DNA of 61,583 nucleotides from Gracilibacillus oryzae (GCF_009498735.1 NZ_ML762442.1:7386-68968); one strand, 5' to 3'. Shown: positions 8,350 through 16,792, numbered from the stretch's first letter. Program-made: numbers and translations. Notes: generated by a model from the letters alone, not told the origin.

Positions 8350-9188
8350 TGAGACAATGGCGCGTAGGTTCCATTTCAATGGGGTTAACTTTAGTAGGTT
8401 TAGGCATTATCTTGTTTATCTCTCAATTTTTCCATTGGGAGATAAGCAAAATAGCAGTGAGCTGGATTCCTGTTCTGTTAATTGTTTTAGGAATAGAGAT
8501 TCTAATCTATCTGTTTACGGCGAAGAGTGAACAGCCTGTGATTAAATATGATATATTCTCCATTCTTTTTATTATCTTTATCAGTTTTGTCTCAATTGGA
8601 TTTTATGTTGGAGCAAGTTCAGGGGTACTCGCTGCTGTAGACAATTATATTAATGATCAACAAGTGTCTGGTTCACTTCCTGTGATGGAGGAAGTGATTG
8701 ATGAAAATGTAGAAAAAGTTGTGATTGATTCTCAAAATCATTTAACGAAAGTAACTGCAACTGAGTCAGAATCCATCTCTATTTTTGGTACTTATCAGAC
8801 AAACAGCAATAAAAAATTAACAAAAGATCAAATAGCTTCGATCCATAAAGTTGGAGAGACTGTCTATATCAGTCTTTTCCCATCACCAACTGACCATGGA
8901 TTAAACTATCAATTTACAACCTATTATCCGACAATTTCTTTACCAAATGATGTAGATGTGGAAATAACGGGACATATCAATGAAGTGAACTTAAACTTAA
9001 CGGATATTCAAGCAAACTGGTATGTTGACAGTACGAATGTGGCTCATTTAAAAGACAAGGAACAGGCAAATCTTACTCTAATATTAGGCAATACAGGGGA
9101 ATCAGCAGAAAAAGATGTGCAGAAATTCGGAGAAGGACAATACGCTGTTCAGTTTGGGAATGTTCAGTCAGTGAAGGAATTGCAATAA
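8349..9188 (+). CDS. LiaF-like envelope-stress membrane protein
   Basis: A 279-residue protein with three or four N-terminal membrane helices (residues 8-100) and a soluble C-terminus rich in beta-type sequence (about 105-279). This is the layout of LiaI/LiaF-type proteins (toastrack-like domain), which sense or damp cell-wall stress. The ATG overlaps the previous stop by one base, making it the last gene of the sigma operon, followed by a strong terminator at 9252-9296. Function is inferred from architecture and operon only; no residue-level signature was found. Confidence 0.6.
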   Translation: MRQWRVGSISMGLTLVGLGIILFISQFFHWEISKIAVSWIPVLLIVLGIEILIYLFTAKSEQPVIKYDIFSILFIIFISFVSIGFYVGASSGVLAAVDNYINDQQVSGSLPVMEEVIDENVEKVVIDSQNHLTKVTATESESISIFGTYQTNSNKKLTKDQIASIHKVGETVYISLFPSPTDHGLNYQFTTYYPTISLPNDVDVEITGHINEVNLNLTDIQANWYVDSTNVAHLKDKEQANLTLILGNTGESAEKDVQKFGEGQYAVQFGNVQSVKELQ

Positions 9189-9251
9189 GCTTAAGTTCTA
9201 TAACAATTGTAATTACGGAAAGTTAAATATCGCTAGAACATCAGCTTTTAG

Positions 9252-9296
9252 AAAAAATAGCAAAGGACTATTAATCTAGTTCCTTTGCTATTTTTT
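9252..9296. terminator. Bidirectional terminator between convergent genes
   Basis: Perfect 16-bp stem (AAAAAATAGCAAAGGA with its complement at 9281-9296) with A-run on one side and T-run on the other. It ends both the sigma operon (+) and serves as the far side of the 9299 gene (-). Confidence 0.85.
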
Positions 9297-9298
9297 CA

Positions 9299-10717
9299 TT
9301 ATACTCCAAAAAAGACCCTGACCTGAATATATAATTGCACTAATATGTAAAAAGCTATTGTATATTTCCAGTTAAAGTGGATGCCGTTTTTAAATGGGTT
9401 TAAGCCGTTGACACTGCTGAGTGCGATCACTGGCATGATTAATGGTGATAACATAATGGAAATCGCACTTCCTGAAGTAATAGCCAGTACGACAAGCTCC
9501 GGCGGATAAGGAAGTTTAATTGTTTCGAGTATCCCGCCAACCAATACCATAACGGTTAATGGCCCTAACCCGACAAACCCCAGCAGAATTACAATAAAAG
9601 GCAATAAATAAAGTAAATTTAAGAAAGGAAAAACTCTCTGCAGTGAATAAATGCTGTCAACTATAGTTTGTGCAAAGTTGGTCTGATTTAGCGAATAAAT
9701 GAGTAAACCGGCCCCCAGCATTACACATAATTGATAAGCCTGATGCTCCATTCCCTTTTGATAAAAAGTTTTCGCATTCGCGAGTAATTTTTCCGGTCTG
9801 CGTTTGTATAGATAATAAACCATAATCCAAACGAGGACGGTGAGCGGAATTAATACTAACAACTCAATTGAAACTAATGCCTGAATAACAAAAATCGAGC
9901 CAAATAAAGTAATAAAGAGCAAAAGAAATTCCCAAACGTTATGCTTCATCTTGCTGATATCTTCTGTATGTGCCAGTACATCCTCTATCTCCTTCTCCAG
10001 TCCGGATGTAAAAGAAATGCTGTAATGTTTTTCCTCAAAATAAGAAAACCCAATCGCGAGAATTATGCCTGCGAAGGATATAAGCAACCCCTGGATAATA
10101 GAAATTCCTAATGAAGCACCCATTATCTCCACAACGTAAGCAAAGCTCGGGATGCTGACAACCCACATGACAGATAGGCCGAACCCGCGAAGTAATGGAG
10201 TTGATTTGAAATTCTCCCATGCTTCTCCCTTTTCATTTTTCAAAATATAGCTTACAAATTGATACATCATCGTAATCGACCCAAACAGCAGGAAATAGGC
10301 AATAATTTGGGTAAAAGATATGATCCCAAAATAAAATTTCCGGCTTGTATTTAGGAATTTATGTGCATAGCCCATGAAAGATTCGATATACCTTTCTTCA
10401 TGCAATACCCAGCTGATCATAGGAACAACGATTAACAGACCGATCATATTTCTCATCAGCAACAAACCGTTTTCTAATTCTGTTATAATAGAATTTCCTT
10501 GATAGATCATAATAAGTAACCCCACGAGAACAAGACCAAGCGGCATTTTTATTTGTAATACCGGCCGCTTGAGTACAGTGAATAACAGCAGAAAGAATCC
10601 ACTGATAACAAGCCCAATATGCCCAACTCTGCTTGGGGAAAAATAAGTATAAAAATGTATAACCGTATAGAAAATGATAGAAAACTTTAATCCTGTACTT
10701 GCAATTCGATGCATCAT
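9299..10717 (-). CDS. Polytopic membrane protein, transporter-like, unknown substrate
   Basis: A 472-residue, very hydrophobic protein with about 11-12 predicted helices and a charged cytoplasmic loop in the middle (around residues 230-260). The C-terminal half contains helix-breaking segments (GFVGLGPLTVMV, SGSAISIMLSPLIMP) that look like the re-entrant loops of ion-coupled transporters, but I recognise no family signature. The start chosen is the ATG at 10717 with AGGAG upstream; the ATG at 10714 is equally possible. It is likely monocistronic, with terminator 9252-9296 at its 3' end. Confidence 0.6.
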   Translation of the reverse strand: MMHRIASTGLKFSIIFYTVIHFYTYFSPSRVGHIGLVISGFFLLLFTVLKRPVLQIKMPLGLVLVGLLIMIYQGNSIITELENGLLLMRNMIGLLIVVPMISWVLHEERYIESFMGYAHKFLNTSRKFYFGIISFTQIIAYFLLFGSITMMYQFVSYILKNEKGEAWENFKSTPLLRGFGLSVMWVVSIPSFAYVVEIMGASLGISIIQGLLISFAGIILAIGFSYFEEKHYSISFTSGLEKEIEDVLAHTEDISKMKHNVWEFLLLFITLFGSIFVIQALVSIELLVLIPLTVLVWIMVYYLYKRRPEKLLANAKTFYQKGMEHQAYQLCVMLGAGLLIYSLNQTNFAQTIVDSIYSLQRVFPFLNLLYLLPFIVILLGFVGLGPLTVMVLVGGILETIKLPYPPELVVLAITSGSAISIMLSPLIMPVIALSSVNGLNPFKNGIHFNWKYTIAFYILVQLYIQVRVFFGV

Positions 10718-10777
10718 GCCTGCTCCTAATCTCATCTGCTTTTCTTTATTGTATAGCAGATTGATCCATTTGAAAAA

Positions 10778-11284
10778 TCATGTGCCGGCATTTGCAGCAG
10801 CTGCATTATTACTTTTCTCAATCGCATTTACACCCATTACAACACAGATTAACTCTTCTGTCTGGAGCCTGTTTTCCGTATTGTTAATCTCAAATGCTGG
10901 TGAAGAAAAAAAGTGGTTCATCCTTTTAAATGTTGCGACAGCATTTTCTTGCTTGTCACGAATTGTAAAATCACGGGAAAATGCTGGTGAGTGGATAATG
11001 TAGGTATCCTGGCCTTTCGTAGTGTAATAGTAGGTTTTCGAAAAACTGAATAGCTTTTGTTTCAGGATGCCTAATTCCTGTTCGGGACCGTAAACAATCC
11101 ATTTACTTGAAAATGGTCGGAACTTTCCTGATGCAAGCATACTCCCATTATTATCAAAGACCGAAATATTTGATTTAAACGCACTTTTCAAATCCAGCAT
11201 CCCTATTTCTTCGTTCTGGGCGTTTCTTATACTGGTTTTCCCTGCTGAGAAGAAATTATCTGAAATATAGATAATCTTATCCAT
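10778..11284 (-). CDS. LURP-one-related / tubby-C-like domain protein
   Basis: A 168-residue soluble protein built of short beta-strand segments. Pattern elements typical of LURP-one/YxjI-like proteins are present: an N-terminal YISDNFFSAG, then KWIVYGPE, then YIIHSPAF followed by a basic strand. These folds resemble the C-terminal domain of tubby and scramblases and may bind lipids or nucleic acid; no enzymatic residues are evident. GGGGG precedes the ATG. It lies 60 bp upstream of the membrane protein on the same strand and could share a transcript with it. Confidence 0.6.
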   Translation of the reverse strand: MDKIIYISDNFFSAGKTSIRNAQNEEIGMLDLKSAFKSNISVFDNNGSMLASGKFRPFSSKWIVYGPEQELGILKQKLFSFSKTYYYTTKGQDTYIIHSPAFSRDFTIRDKQENAVATFKRMNHFFSSPAFEINNTENRLQTEELICVVMGVNAIEKSNNAAAANAGT

Positions 11285-11424
11285 TGTTCTATCCCCCTGT
11301 TTTAAAGTCTTCTATATGTACGAATAATGAAAACAAAACGTTTCATACAGAAACTGCCAATAAACACTTCACTTCTCTTTCTCAATTTTTTTACGTTATA
11401 GTTTTAAGGAATAAGGGGGTATTG

Positions 11425-11532
11425 ATGGTGAATTCCTTTGTCACATTAAATGCAGTAGAAGAAAACACAAAGCTTTATTACAAAGAGTCCTTAATCTTTT
11501 CGCCTAGGGATTACAGACGGTTAGCGCTGTGA
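11425..11532 (+). CDS. Small ORF whose 3' end lies in repeat B (doubtful gene)
   Basis: A 35-codon frame with a good ribosome binding site (AAGGGGG, 5 bases before ATG). About the last nine residues (PRDYRRLAL) and the stop codon come from the repeat B fragment at 11509-11534. This suggests a small or once-longer reading frame cut by the repeat. No homologue is recognised. The rest of 11285-11570 shows nothing else. Confidence 0.25.
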   Translation: MVNSFVTLNAVEENTKLYYKESLIFSPRDYRRLAL

Positions 11533-11534
11533 TA
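11509..11534 (+). repeat. Dispersed repeat B, right-end fragment
   Basis: GATTACAGACGGTTAGCGC followed by TGTGATAA matches the right end of the full copies at 14538-14697 and 22209-22350. The ACAG..CTGT arms form a small hairpin. It lies just upstream of the antitoxin promoter. Confidence 0.6.
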
Positions 11535-11569
11535 AGAATTTCCAATCTTAATAATAAACAGGTTCTAAC

Positions 11570-11598
11570 TTCCCAGGATAATTCATCTATGTTATAAT
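11570..11598 (+). promoter_or_regulatory. Promoter of antitoxin RNA 1
   Basis: Extended -10 TGTTATAAT (TATAAT at 11593-11598) with a weak -35 TTCCCA 17 bp upstream. The same TGTTATAAT occurs at the same place before the second locus (54015-54023). Confidence 0.65.
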
Positions 11599-11604
11599 AA
11601 AAAA

Positions 11605-11736
11605 GTATCAACTTGATAATAACCCACAGCTGGCACTGTGGGTAAAGATAAGCGGTTCCCCCAGAGGGTTCGGCTGCAATCAACGCATAGACCTCACCTA
11701 GTCACTTGCAGGGTAAATAGGGAGGTCTATTTTTTA
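11605..11736 (+). ncRNA. Antitoxin antisense RNA of type I toxin-antitoxin locus 1
   Basis: About 130 nt. It starts with a hairpin (ACCCACAG 11622-11629 with CTGTGGGT 11636-11643), followed by a block conserved with locus 2 (GATAAGCGGTTCCCC). It ends in a terminator stem ATAGACCTC/GAGGTCTAT (11687-11695, 11722-11730) plus T6. It converges on the toxin gene and overlaps its last codons and 3' UTR. It also carries GACCTCACCT (11690-11699), which recurs as a direct repeat at 11853-11862. The RNA can therefore pair with the toxin mRNA leader (AGGTGAGGTC) as well as its 3' end, as in par/RNAII-type systems. Confidence 0.75.
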
Positions 11737-11822
11737 TTGATCAAATTAATGATCAGTGCGAGTAATGTGATAATCAAACCGCCAAATCCAAAAAGGACCA
11801 TAAAAGTTTCATACATACTCAC
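11727..11822 (-). CDS. Holin-like type I toxin peptide 1
   Basis: A 31-residue hydrophobic peptide, MSMYETFMVLFGFGG then a LIITLLALIINLINKK helix, matching the putative holin-like toxin family related to TxpA/BsrH-type peptides. It starts at GTG 11822 (homologous to the ATG of locus 2), six bases after GGGGGG. The promoter has TGATATAAT (-10 at 11890-11885) and TTGTAT 16 bp upstream. The stop codon lies inside the shared terminator stem. Expected action is membrane insertion and depolarisation unless the antisense RNA silences it. Confidence 0.85.
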   Translation of the reverse strand: MSMYETFMVLFGFGGLIITLLALIINLINKK

Positions 11823-11884
11823 AGGCATCCCCCCTTTCATCAAGGGCTAGCCGACCTCACCTTAAAAGAACATTATCTTATTCG

Positions 11885-11912
11885 ATTATATCATATTTAT
11901 AATAGAATACAA
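11885..11912 (-). promoter_or_regulatory. Promoter of toxin gene 1
   Basis: -35 TTGTAT (11912-11907), 16-bp spacer, extended -10 TGATATAAT (TATAAT at 11890-11885). The same extended -10 precedes toxin 2 at 54318-54313. Confidence 0.65.
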
Positions 11913-11961
11913 GAACAAATGTTCTATCACACCTGCAAAAGAATACCCATCCTGTGATGAG

Positions 11962-13164
11962 TTATCTTTTAGTGTGAAATAGAGAAGAACCCTGAAGCTT
12001 GTTAAACCAGCTTGCAAAGATCCCCTCCTCACTTATTTTGACTTCTTTTAGCTTATCAGAAAAAAATGAATAATTGTTCTTGCCCTTATTTTTGGCATCA
12101 TACATTGCTTTGTCAGCATTTTGAATCAAGGTTACTTTGTCCATTCCATTATCGGGATACATACTTATCCCTGCACTAACAGATATGTTCACTTTGTTTC
12201 CATCAAGAGTATAAGACTGCGTTGATGACTGGATGATTCTTTTTGCAATTTTTTCTATTTCCTGCTGATCGGTCTCCTCGAACACGAGAATAAATTCATC
12301 TCCCCCTATTCTGGCTATTACATCTTCTTCACGAATACATTTTCCGATTCTGTCCACCACTTCTCGTAACAATTGATCTCCTGCATCATGTCCTAACGTA
12401 TCATTCACTTGTTTAAAGTCATCAAGATCGACAAACATCAGGGCAAGATTGTGACACTGACGTTTTGAGCGTGCGAGAGCTTTCTTGATATGGCGGTCAA
12501 GCATCTTGCGGTTAGGCAAATCGGTCAAATCATCAAAGTAGGCCATATGCCGTAATTCATTCTCAAGCTCTTTTTGTTTGGTAATATCCTTAAACTGTCC
12601 ATTTATGCGTATGATAGTTCCATATTGATCTGTAATCGGTTTAGACAGCTTTGTGATCCACTTTTCTCCTTTTGTTGGATGGATGATTCTAAAATCTATT
12701 TGAACTTCCTTCCCACTGAATAAAAGCTGCTCTGCCTTGTTTACTTTATTTCTATCGGCTGGATGAATGAAATCTTTCCACAATTCGCCGTTACCGTTGA
12801 ATTGATTTTGTGTCATACCGAACAGGACTTCCACTCCTTTTGAAAATTTAGTATGTTTATGGGTAAGGTCGAACATAAACAAGGTAACACCATCAAACGA
12901 ATTAAAAAATTGCTCATACTCCTCGATTCGAACATGTAATTGTCCATATTGGGAATGAAGGTGATCCTTTACCTCGGTTAATTGACTAATGGCATTAAAT
13001 TGCATATCATACTTCCGGCCCAACCACAGTGAAATGATTGTCAGTCCAATAATCAGCATAAATTCTATTAAACTGAAAAATGTATTCATTATAGATTGAT
13101 AGAATATTGTCAACAATACAAGGAATATCACTGTCACTGTTGTTAAAAACCCTAATCTTCTCAT
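11962..13164 (-). CDS. Diguanylate cyclase with PAS sensor
   Basis: A 400-residue protein. Two N-terminal membrane helices (about 8-50) are followed by a PAS/PAC domain (about 85-195, ending GQFKDITKQKELENEL) and a GGDEF domain (about 200-365). The active site RIGGDEF is at about 287-291 and the product-inhibition I-site is present (REED five residues before GGDEF). It should make c-di-GMP, feedback-inhibited, in response to a PAS ligand or redox cue. A short basic tail follows the cyclase. It is a single gene just past toxin locus 1. Confidence 0.9.
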   Translation of the reverse strand: MRRLGFLTTVTVIFLVLLTIFYQSIMNTFFSLIEFMLIIGLTIISLWLGRKYDMQFNAISQLTEVKDHLHSQYGQLHVRIEEYEQFFNSFDGVTLFMFDLTHKHTKFSKGVEVLFGMTQNQFNGNGELWKDFIHPADRNKVNKAEQLLFSGKEVQIDFRIIHPTKGEKWITKLSKPITDQYGTIIRINGQFKDITKQKELENELRHMAYFDDLTDLPNRKMLDRHIKKALARSKRQCHNLALMFVDLDDFKQVNDTLGHDAGDQLLREVVDRIGKCIREEDVIARIGGDEFILVFEETDQQEIEKIAKRIIQSSTQSYTLDGNKVNISVSAGISMYPDNGMDKVTLIQNADKAMYDAKNKGKNNYSFFSDKLKEVKISEEGIFASWFNKLQGSSLFHTKR

Positions 13165-13338
13165 CTCTTCACCTGTACTTTCCTGTAAACTCTGCGATAG
13201 TGATAAGTAATTTTACTATAAAGGTTAATTTGTTGTAAACGATAATATTCGACAAATTTCTCATTATTTCTTTGCATGCTGGTTTATGTTGCCAAATCAT
13301 AGGGGAAATCCTATCACAGCAGACCATCCTCTCTATAT

Positions 13339-13376
13339 TAAAAAAATCTCCAGAATGTAACATTCCGAAGATTTTC
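13339..13376 (-). terminator. Terminator after sspH
   Basis: Imperfect stem around AATCTTCGGAATG / CATTCTGGAGATT followed on the minus strand by a T7 run. It lies immediately past the sspH stop. Confidence 0.65.
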
Positions 13377-13386
13377 TTACAGGAGT

Positions 13387-13566
13387 TTATTGTTCCATTA
13401 GCTGATTAATTTCGACACTGATTTTCTGTTCTGGATTATGAAGAGGATGAACGGTAGCTTGTCCATTACTTCTGTCAACATGCTCGATATAAATTTTCTC
13501 TCCATTATAGGTAACATGAAACATCTCTGGTGAATTCAGTATTTCTTGTGCGCGTTGTGCATCCAT
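13387..13566 (-). CDS. sspH: Small acid-soluble spore protein, H-type
   Basis: A 59-residue protein. The order MDAQRAQEILNSPEM, VTYNGEKIYIEHVD and QATVHPL matches the SspH family of minor SASPs, made in the forespore late in sporulation. AAAGGAG precedes the ATG. It lies 66 bp after ku on the same strand, which may place spore DNA protection and spore end-joining under joint control. A possible sigma-G promoter lies between them. Its presence marks the organism as an endospore former. Confidence 0.88.
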   Translation of the reverse strand: MDAQRAQEILNSPEMFHVTYNGEKIYIEHVDRSNGQATVHPLHNPEQKISVEINQLMEQ

Positions 13567-13587
13567 ATTCTCACACTCCTTTCGTGC

Positions 13588-13617
13588 TATCTTTTCCGTA
13601 ATGAAGCAATCTATTCA
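13588..13617 (-). promoter_or_regulatory. Candidate sigma-G promoter of sspH
   Basis: TGAATA (13617-13612), an exact forespore -35 match, then 17 bp, then AAAGATA (13594-13588), a partial match to CATnnTA. It is located between ku and sspH. Weak on its own; supported by the gene type. Confidence 0.35.
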
Positions 13618-13632
13618 TGGGATACAGTCAAT

Positions 13633-14472
13633 TTACGCCTGTTTTCTGGCAGTTGCTGCTTTTTTCTTTGCGGCAGGTTTTCGTTTTGGCTTCGCTTTTG
13701 TTTTGGTTTTCTGCAAAGATTTCTCCAGAGCTTCCATTAAATCTGTTACATTATCAGGCTTCTTCGGCTCTTTTGCTGTTGATACTTCTTTCCCTTTTCG
13801 TTTTTGTTCAATTAAATCCAGTAATGCCGTCCTGTATTCATCTGTATATTTTTCCGGTTCGAATTCTGTTGTCAATTGATCAATCAGCAACTTTGCTGTT
13901 TCAAGTTCTTTTGCGACAATCTTGTCTTCCTCCGGGACATTCGGCACTTCCTGGTAATTACGGACCTCATCGGGAAAGTGAATCGTCTCCATAACTAATG
14001 TGTTTTTGTATATTCGTACAACAGCCAGATGTTCCTTTGACCTTATCGTGATCTTAGCAACTCCTATCTTTCCTGTTTCTTCCAATGCTTCACGCAGCAG
14101 CACATAACCTTTTGTACCGCCGTCATTTGGTGAGAGGTAATAACTTTTGTCAAAATAAATCGGATCAATTTCTTCTAATTTGACAAAATCCACGATCTCC
14201 ACAGCCTTCTCTTCCTGTTCATCTTTTATCGCCTCTAAGTCTTCGTCTTCCAAAATGACAAACTTATTCTTAGTGTATTCATATCCTTTTACCATTTCAT
14301 CATTTGTCACTTCTTTATCACAAACTGGACATACTTTTTCGTATTTAACAGGAGAATGACACTCCTTATGCAGATTTCGTAATGGAATATCTTTGTTTTC
14401 AGTTGCTGAATGCAGTTTCACTGGAATATTTACTAATCCGAAACTGATGGTTCCTTTCCACATTGTGTGCAT
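13633..14472 (-). CDS. ku: Ku, non-homologous end-joining protein
   Basis: A 279-residue bacterial Ku (YkoV type), the DNA-end-binding homodimer that recruits LigD. The core beta-barrel begins WKGTISFGLVNIPVKLHSA. It contains a CPVC pair and ends in a lysine/alanine-rich tail (last ~45 residues) typical of Ku proteins whose tails bind DNA and ligase. The ATG at 14472 follows AGAGGTGG; the earlier in-frame GTG lies within that ribosome site. It is divergent from ligD across a 250-bp region occupied by repeat B. Confidence 0.94.
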   Translation of the reverse strand: MHTMWKGTISFGLVNIPVKLHSATENKDIPLRNLHKECHSPVKYEKVCPVCDKEVTNDEMVKGYEYTKNKFVILEDEDLEAIKDEQEEKAVEIVDFVKLEEIDPIYFDKSYYLSPNDGGTKGYVLLREALEETGKIGVAKITIRSKEHLAVVRIYKNTLVMETIHFPDEVRNYQEVPNVPEEDKIVAKELETAKLLIDQLTTEFEPEKYTDEYRTALLDLIEQKRKGKEVSTAKEPKKPDNVTDLMEALEKSLQKTKTKAKPKRKPAAKKKAATARKQA

Positions 14473-14537
14473 TGTTTCCACCTCTTTTTAGCATAGTTTT
14501 ATCGAGAACCGTATGAATCATTCGTTAATTACGAAAA

Positions 14538-14697
14538 ATAAAGTGAGACTTTGATCAGTGGGGGTTTTTGTATCCGCCACTGAACATTTGCGAAACTCAT
14601 CAGGTTGCTTAGCGTCTGTTTATCCCCCCACTTACTTTCTTCGTATTACTTGAATCATGAAGAGGGAGTATTACAGGCGGTTGGCGCTGTGATAAAC
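14538..14697 (+). repeat. Dispersed repeat B, full copy between ku and ligD
   Basis: About 160 bp. The left end ATAAAGTGAGACTTTGATCA leads into a hairpin of GTGGGGG against a C-rich arm. The centre GCGTCTGTTTATCCCCC then CTTACTTTCTTCGT is followed by the right end TTACAGGCGGTTGGCGCTG and TGATAA. It fills most of the ku-ligD intergenic region, so ligD transcription probably starts within or beside it. Confidence 0.8.
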
Positions 14698-14723
14698 AAA
14701 GAACAAAGAAGGAGTTGAACTTT

Positions 14724-16487
14724 ATGTGGCAGCCAATGTTACCGACACTAGCCGGTCATGTCGATGAACAGGAAAAATGGTTATATGAAGTGAAATATGA
14801 CGGTTTCCGCTGCGGGTTAGAATGGAAAAAGTCTGGCATCACTCTCTGGAGCAGGAACAATCATGATTTGACAGAACAGTTTCCAGAAATAGTAACATGG
14901 TGTAACAACCATCAAGAATATGTAGCGAATTTATTGCCATTGTTTCTTGATGGAGAGCTTGTCATATTGCGAACACCTTATCAATCCATCTTCTCACAAG
15001 TACAGCAGCGCAGCAGATTGAAAACAAAGAAAAAGATTGAAATGTCAAGTACTGCCAGACCAGCAAGTTATATCAGCTTTGATATTGTCGAATATAAAGG
15101 AAAATCTGTTATCAATAAAACACTGTCAGAAAGAAAAAAGCTATTAGAAACCGTTTTTCGTTCGTTTTCTTTAGAAACAAATTTATTACAGGAAAGGCTT
15201 GCAATGGTCACAAGCTTCGAATCATTACAGGAAATGGAAGCACTTGTGTTTCTTCACCAGTGCGAAGGAATTGTGGTAAAAGACCGAAACTCTCATTATG
15301 CATATGGAAAAAGAACAGAAAACTGGCTAAAGGTGAAAAATTACCGCAAGATTCTAGGAGTAGTGGCAGGATGGAACTCAAAAAACGATTATTTTCAGAC
15401 AGTCATTTATAATAACAAGCAGTGGTCAGAACTGGGAAAAGTCAAAAATGGCATGAATCCGGAAGAAAGAAAAACAGTAACAACATTTATCCGTGAAAAT
15501 GGAACAAAACAAAATGCATATTACTGGAAAGTAAATCCAAGTATATGTATCGAAATCAATTGCTTAGATGCGGAAAATCAGGAGTTGAGAGAACCGAATT
15601 TCAGCAGATTCCGTTTTGATTTAGAGCCGGAGGAATGTACACCAAAACAGCTGGCACTTCAATTAAGCCAACTGCCGGAAACCATTGAAGTAAATAAGCC
15701 GGAGAAGCTGCTTTTTCCTAATGTGTCAAAACAGGATCTGGTCACATACTACCGGCAAGTAGCCCCTTTTATGCTGCCTAGATTATCTGATAAACATTTA
15801 ACCGTTATCAGATACCCAGATGGTATTGACGAAGATTCCTTTTTTCAGAAACATTTATCGAAAGCAGAACCTGCTTTTATTGAAACGGAAGGCGATCATT
15901 TATTGTGCAACAATCTTGATAGTTTGTTGTATTTCGCCAATCATGCAGCAATTGAATTTCATATCCCTTTTCATAAAATAAAAACAAAGAATCCTGATGA
16001 GATTGTATTCGATTTAGACCCCCCATCACTGGATCAATTTCCATTAGCAGTATTGGCAGCAAAATTAATCAGGCAGTTATTAGACTATAAAGGATTTGAA
16101 TCATTTGTCAAAACCAGCGGAAAAACAGGTCTGCAAGTTCATACACCTGTTAAAGGTTCCATGAGCTTTGATCAGACAAGGGAATTAATGGAGGCAATTG
16201 CTCATGTGCTTGTGGACAAATATCCTGAATCTTTTACAACAGAACGGTTGATTAAAAACAGAGGAAATAAGTTATATATAGACTATGTGCAGCACGCACC
16301 GAAGAAGACCATTATTGCTCCATATTCCACAAGAGCAACAAAAGAGGCGACAGTTTCTACTCCATTATTTTGGGAGGAGCTTACAGAAGATCTAGATCCA
16401 AGGGTTTTCACTGTTAAGACAATTCCGGAAAGGTTAAATCAAAAAGGCTGCCCGTTCTTGATCGGCGGCTGCACCATAATTGATTGA
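14724..16487 (+). CDS. ligD: LigD, ATP-dependent DNA ligase with primase/polymerase domain
   Basis: A 587-residue Bacillus-type LigD that repairs double-strand breaks with Ku. The N-terminal ligase domain carries the adenylation motif VKYDGFR (Lys24), CEGIVVKDR and WLKVKNY. The C-terminal polymerase/primase domain (about 325-587) has the metal motif VFDLDPP and the TSGKTGLQVH block. The nuclease domain of mycobacterial LigD is absent, as in B. subtilis YkoU. The ATG at 14724 follows AAGGAG by 9 bases. The partner gene ku is divergent. Confidence 0.95.
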   Translation: MWQPMLPTLAGHVDEQEKWLYEVKYDGFRCGLEWKKSGITLWSRNNHDLTEQFPEIVTWCNNHQEYVANLLPLFLDGELVILRTPYQSIFSQVQQRSRLKTKKKIEMSSTARPASYISFDIVEYKGKSVINKTLSERKKLLETVFRSFSLETNLLQERLAMVTSFESLQEMEALVFLHQCEGIVVKDRNSHYAYGKRTENWLKVKNYRKILGVVAGWNSKNDYFQTVIYNNKQWSELGKVKNGMNPEERKTVTTFIRENGTKQNAYYWKVNPSICIEINCLDAENQELREPNFSRFRFDLEPEECTPKQLALQLSQLPETIEVNKPEKLLFPNVSKQDLVTYYRQVAPFMLPRLSDKHLTVIRYPDGIDEDSFFQKHLSKAEPAFIETEGDHLLCNNLDSLLYFANHAAIEFHIPFHKIKTKNPDEIVFDLDPPSLDQFPLAVLAAKLIRQLLDYKGFESFVKTSGKTGLQVHTPVKGSMSFDQTRELMEAIAHVLVDKYPESFTTERLIKNRGNKLYIDYVQHAPKKTIIAPYSTRATKEATVSTPLFWEELTEDLDPRVFTVKTIPERLNQKGCPFLIGGCTIID

Positions 16488-16539
16488 CTTGTCGTTATCA
16501 AGTACATATATCATCTGTTCCTCGCAACTTTTCCTTCGG

Positions 16540-16571
16540 GATATTACAGACTCTTAGTGTTGTGATAAACT
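16540..16571 (+). repeat. Dispersed repeat B, right-end fragment
   Basis: ATATTACAGACTCTTAGTG then TTGTGATAAAC, the right end of repeat B. It is preceded by a short remnant (CTTTTCCTTCG) of the central CTTACTTTCTTCGT segment. It lies between ligD and the zinc-ribbon gene. Confidence 0.55.
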
Positions 16572-16598
16572 TAGGAAAAATGGAAAAGAGGTGTTCTT

Positions 16599-16792
16599 AT
16601 GGCGAATAATGGCTGTGTGAAATGTGGAAGCCGCAATGCCGCACAAAAATGACAGGAACTGGACTGTCGAAAATGTTTGATATCCAGAACAATCAGTTTG
16701 TCGTCATCTACTGCGAAGATTGCGGCTATTCCGAATTCTACAACAAGCAGGCATCAAAATCATCAAATATTCTTGATTTGTTTTTTGGATAA
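16599..16792 (+). pseudogene. Frameshifted small zinc-ribbon protein gene
   Basis: The start frame reads MANNGCVKCGSRNAAQK and then stops. A frame beginning in the A5 run at 16645-16649 continues as MTGTGLSKMFDIQ, CEDCGYSEFYNK and SNILDLFFG to 16792. Together these look like a 65-residue two-CxxC zinc ribbon of a family common in bacilli. One extra A, or a net loss of 2 mod 3 bases, would restore the frame; two or three residues also seem missing at the junction. A good ribosome site (AAAAGAGGTG) remains. Either recent decay or a homopolymer sequencing error. Confidence 0.6.

Noticed and set aside
13169-13363. 64-residue minus-strand frame between the second diguanylate cyclase and sspH
   Set aside because: No ribosome site, covers the cyclase promoter region and the sspH terminator.
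14538-14697. Repeat B as a simple ligD terminator or riboswitch
   Set aside because: The same sequence recurs next to unrelated genes in both orientations and in truncated forms, which fits a dispersed element better than a gene-specific leader.
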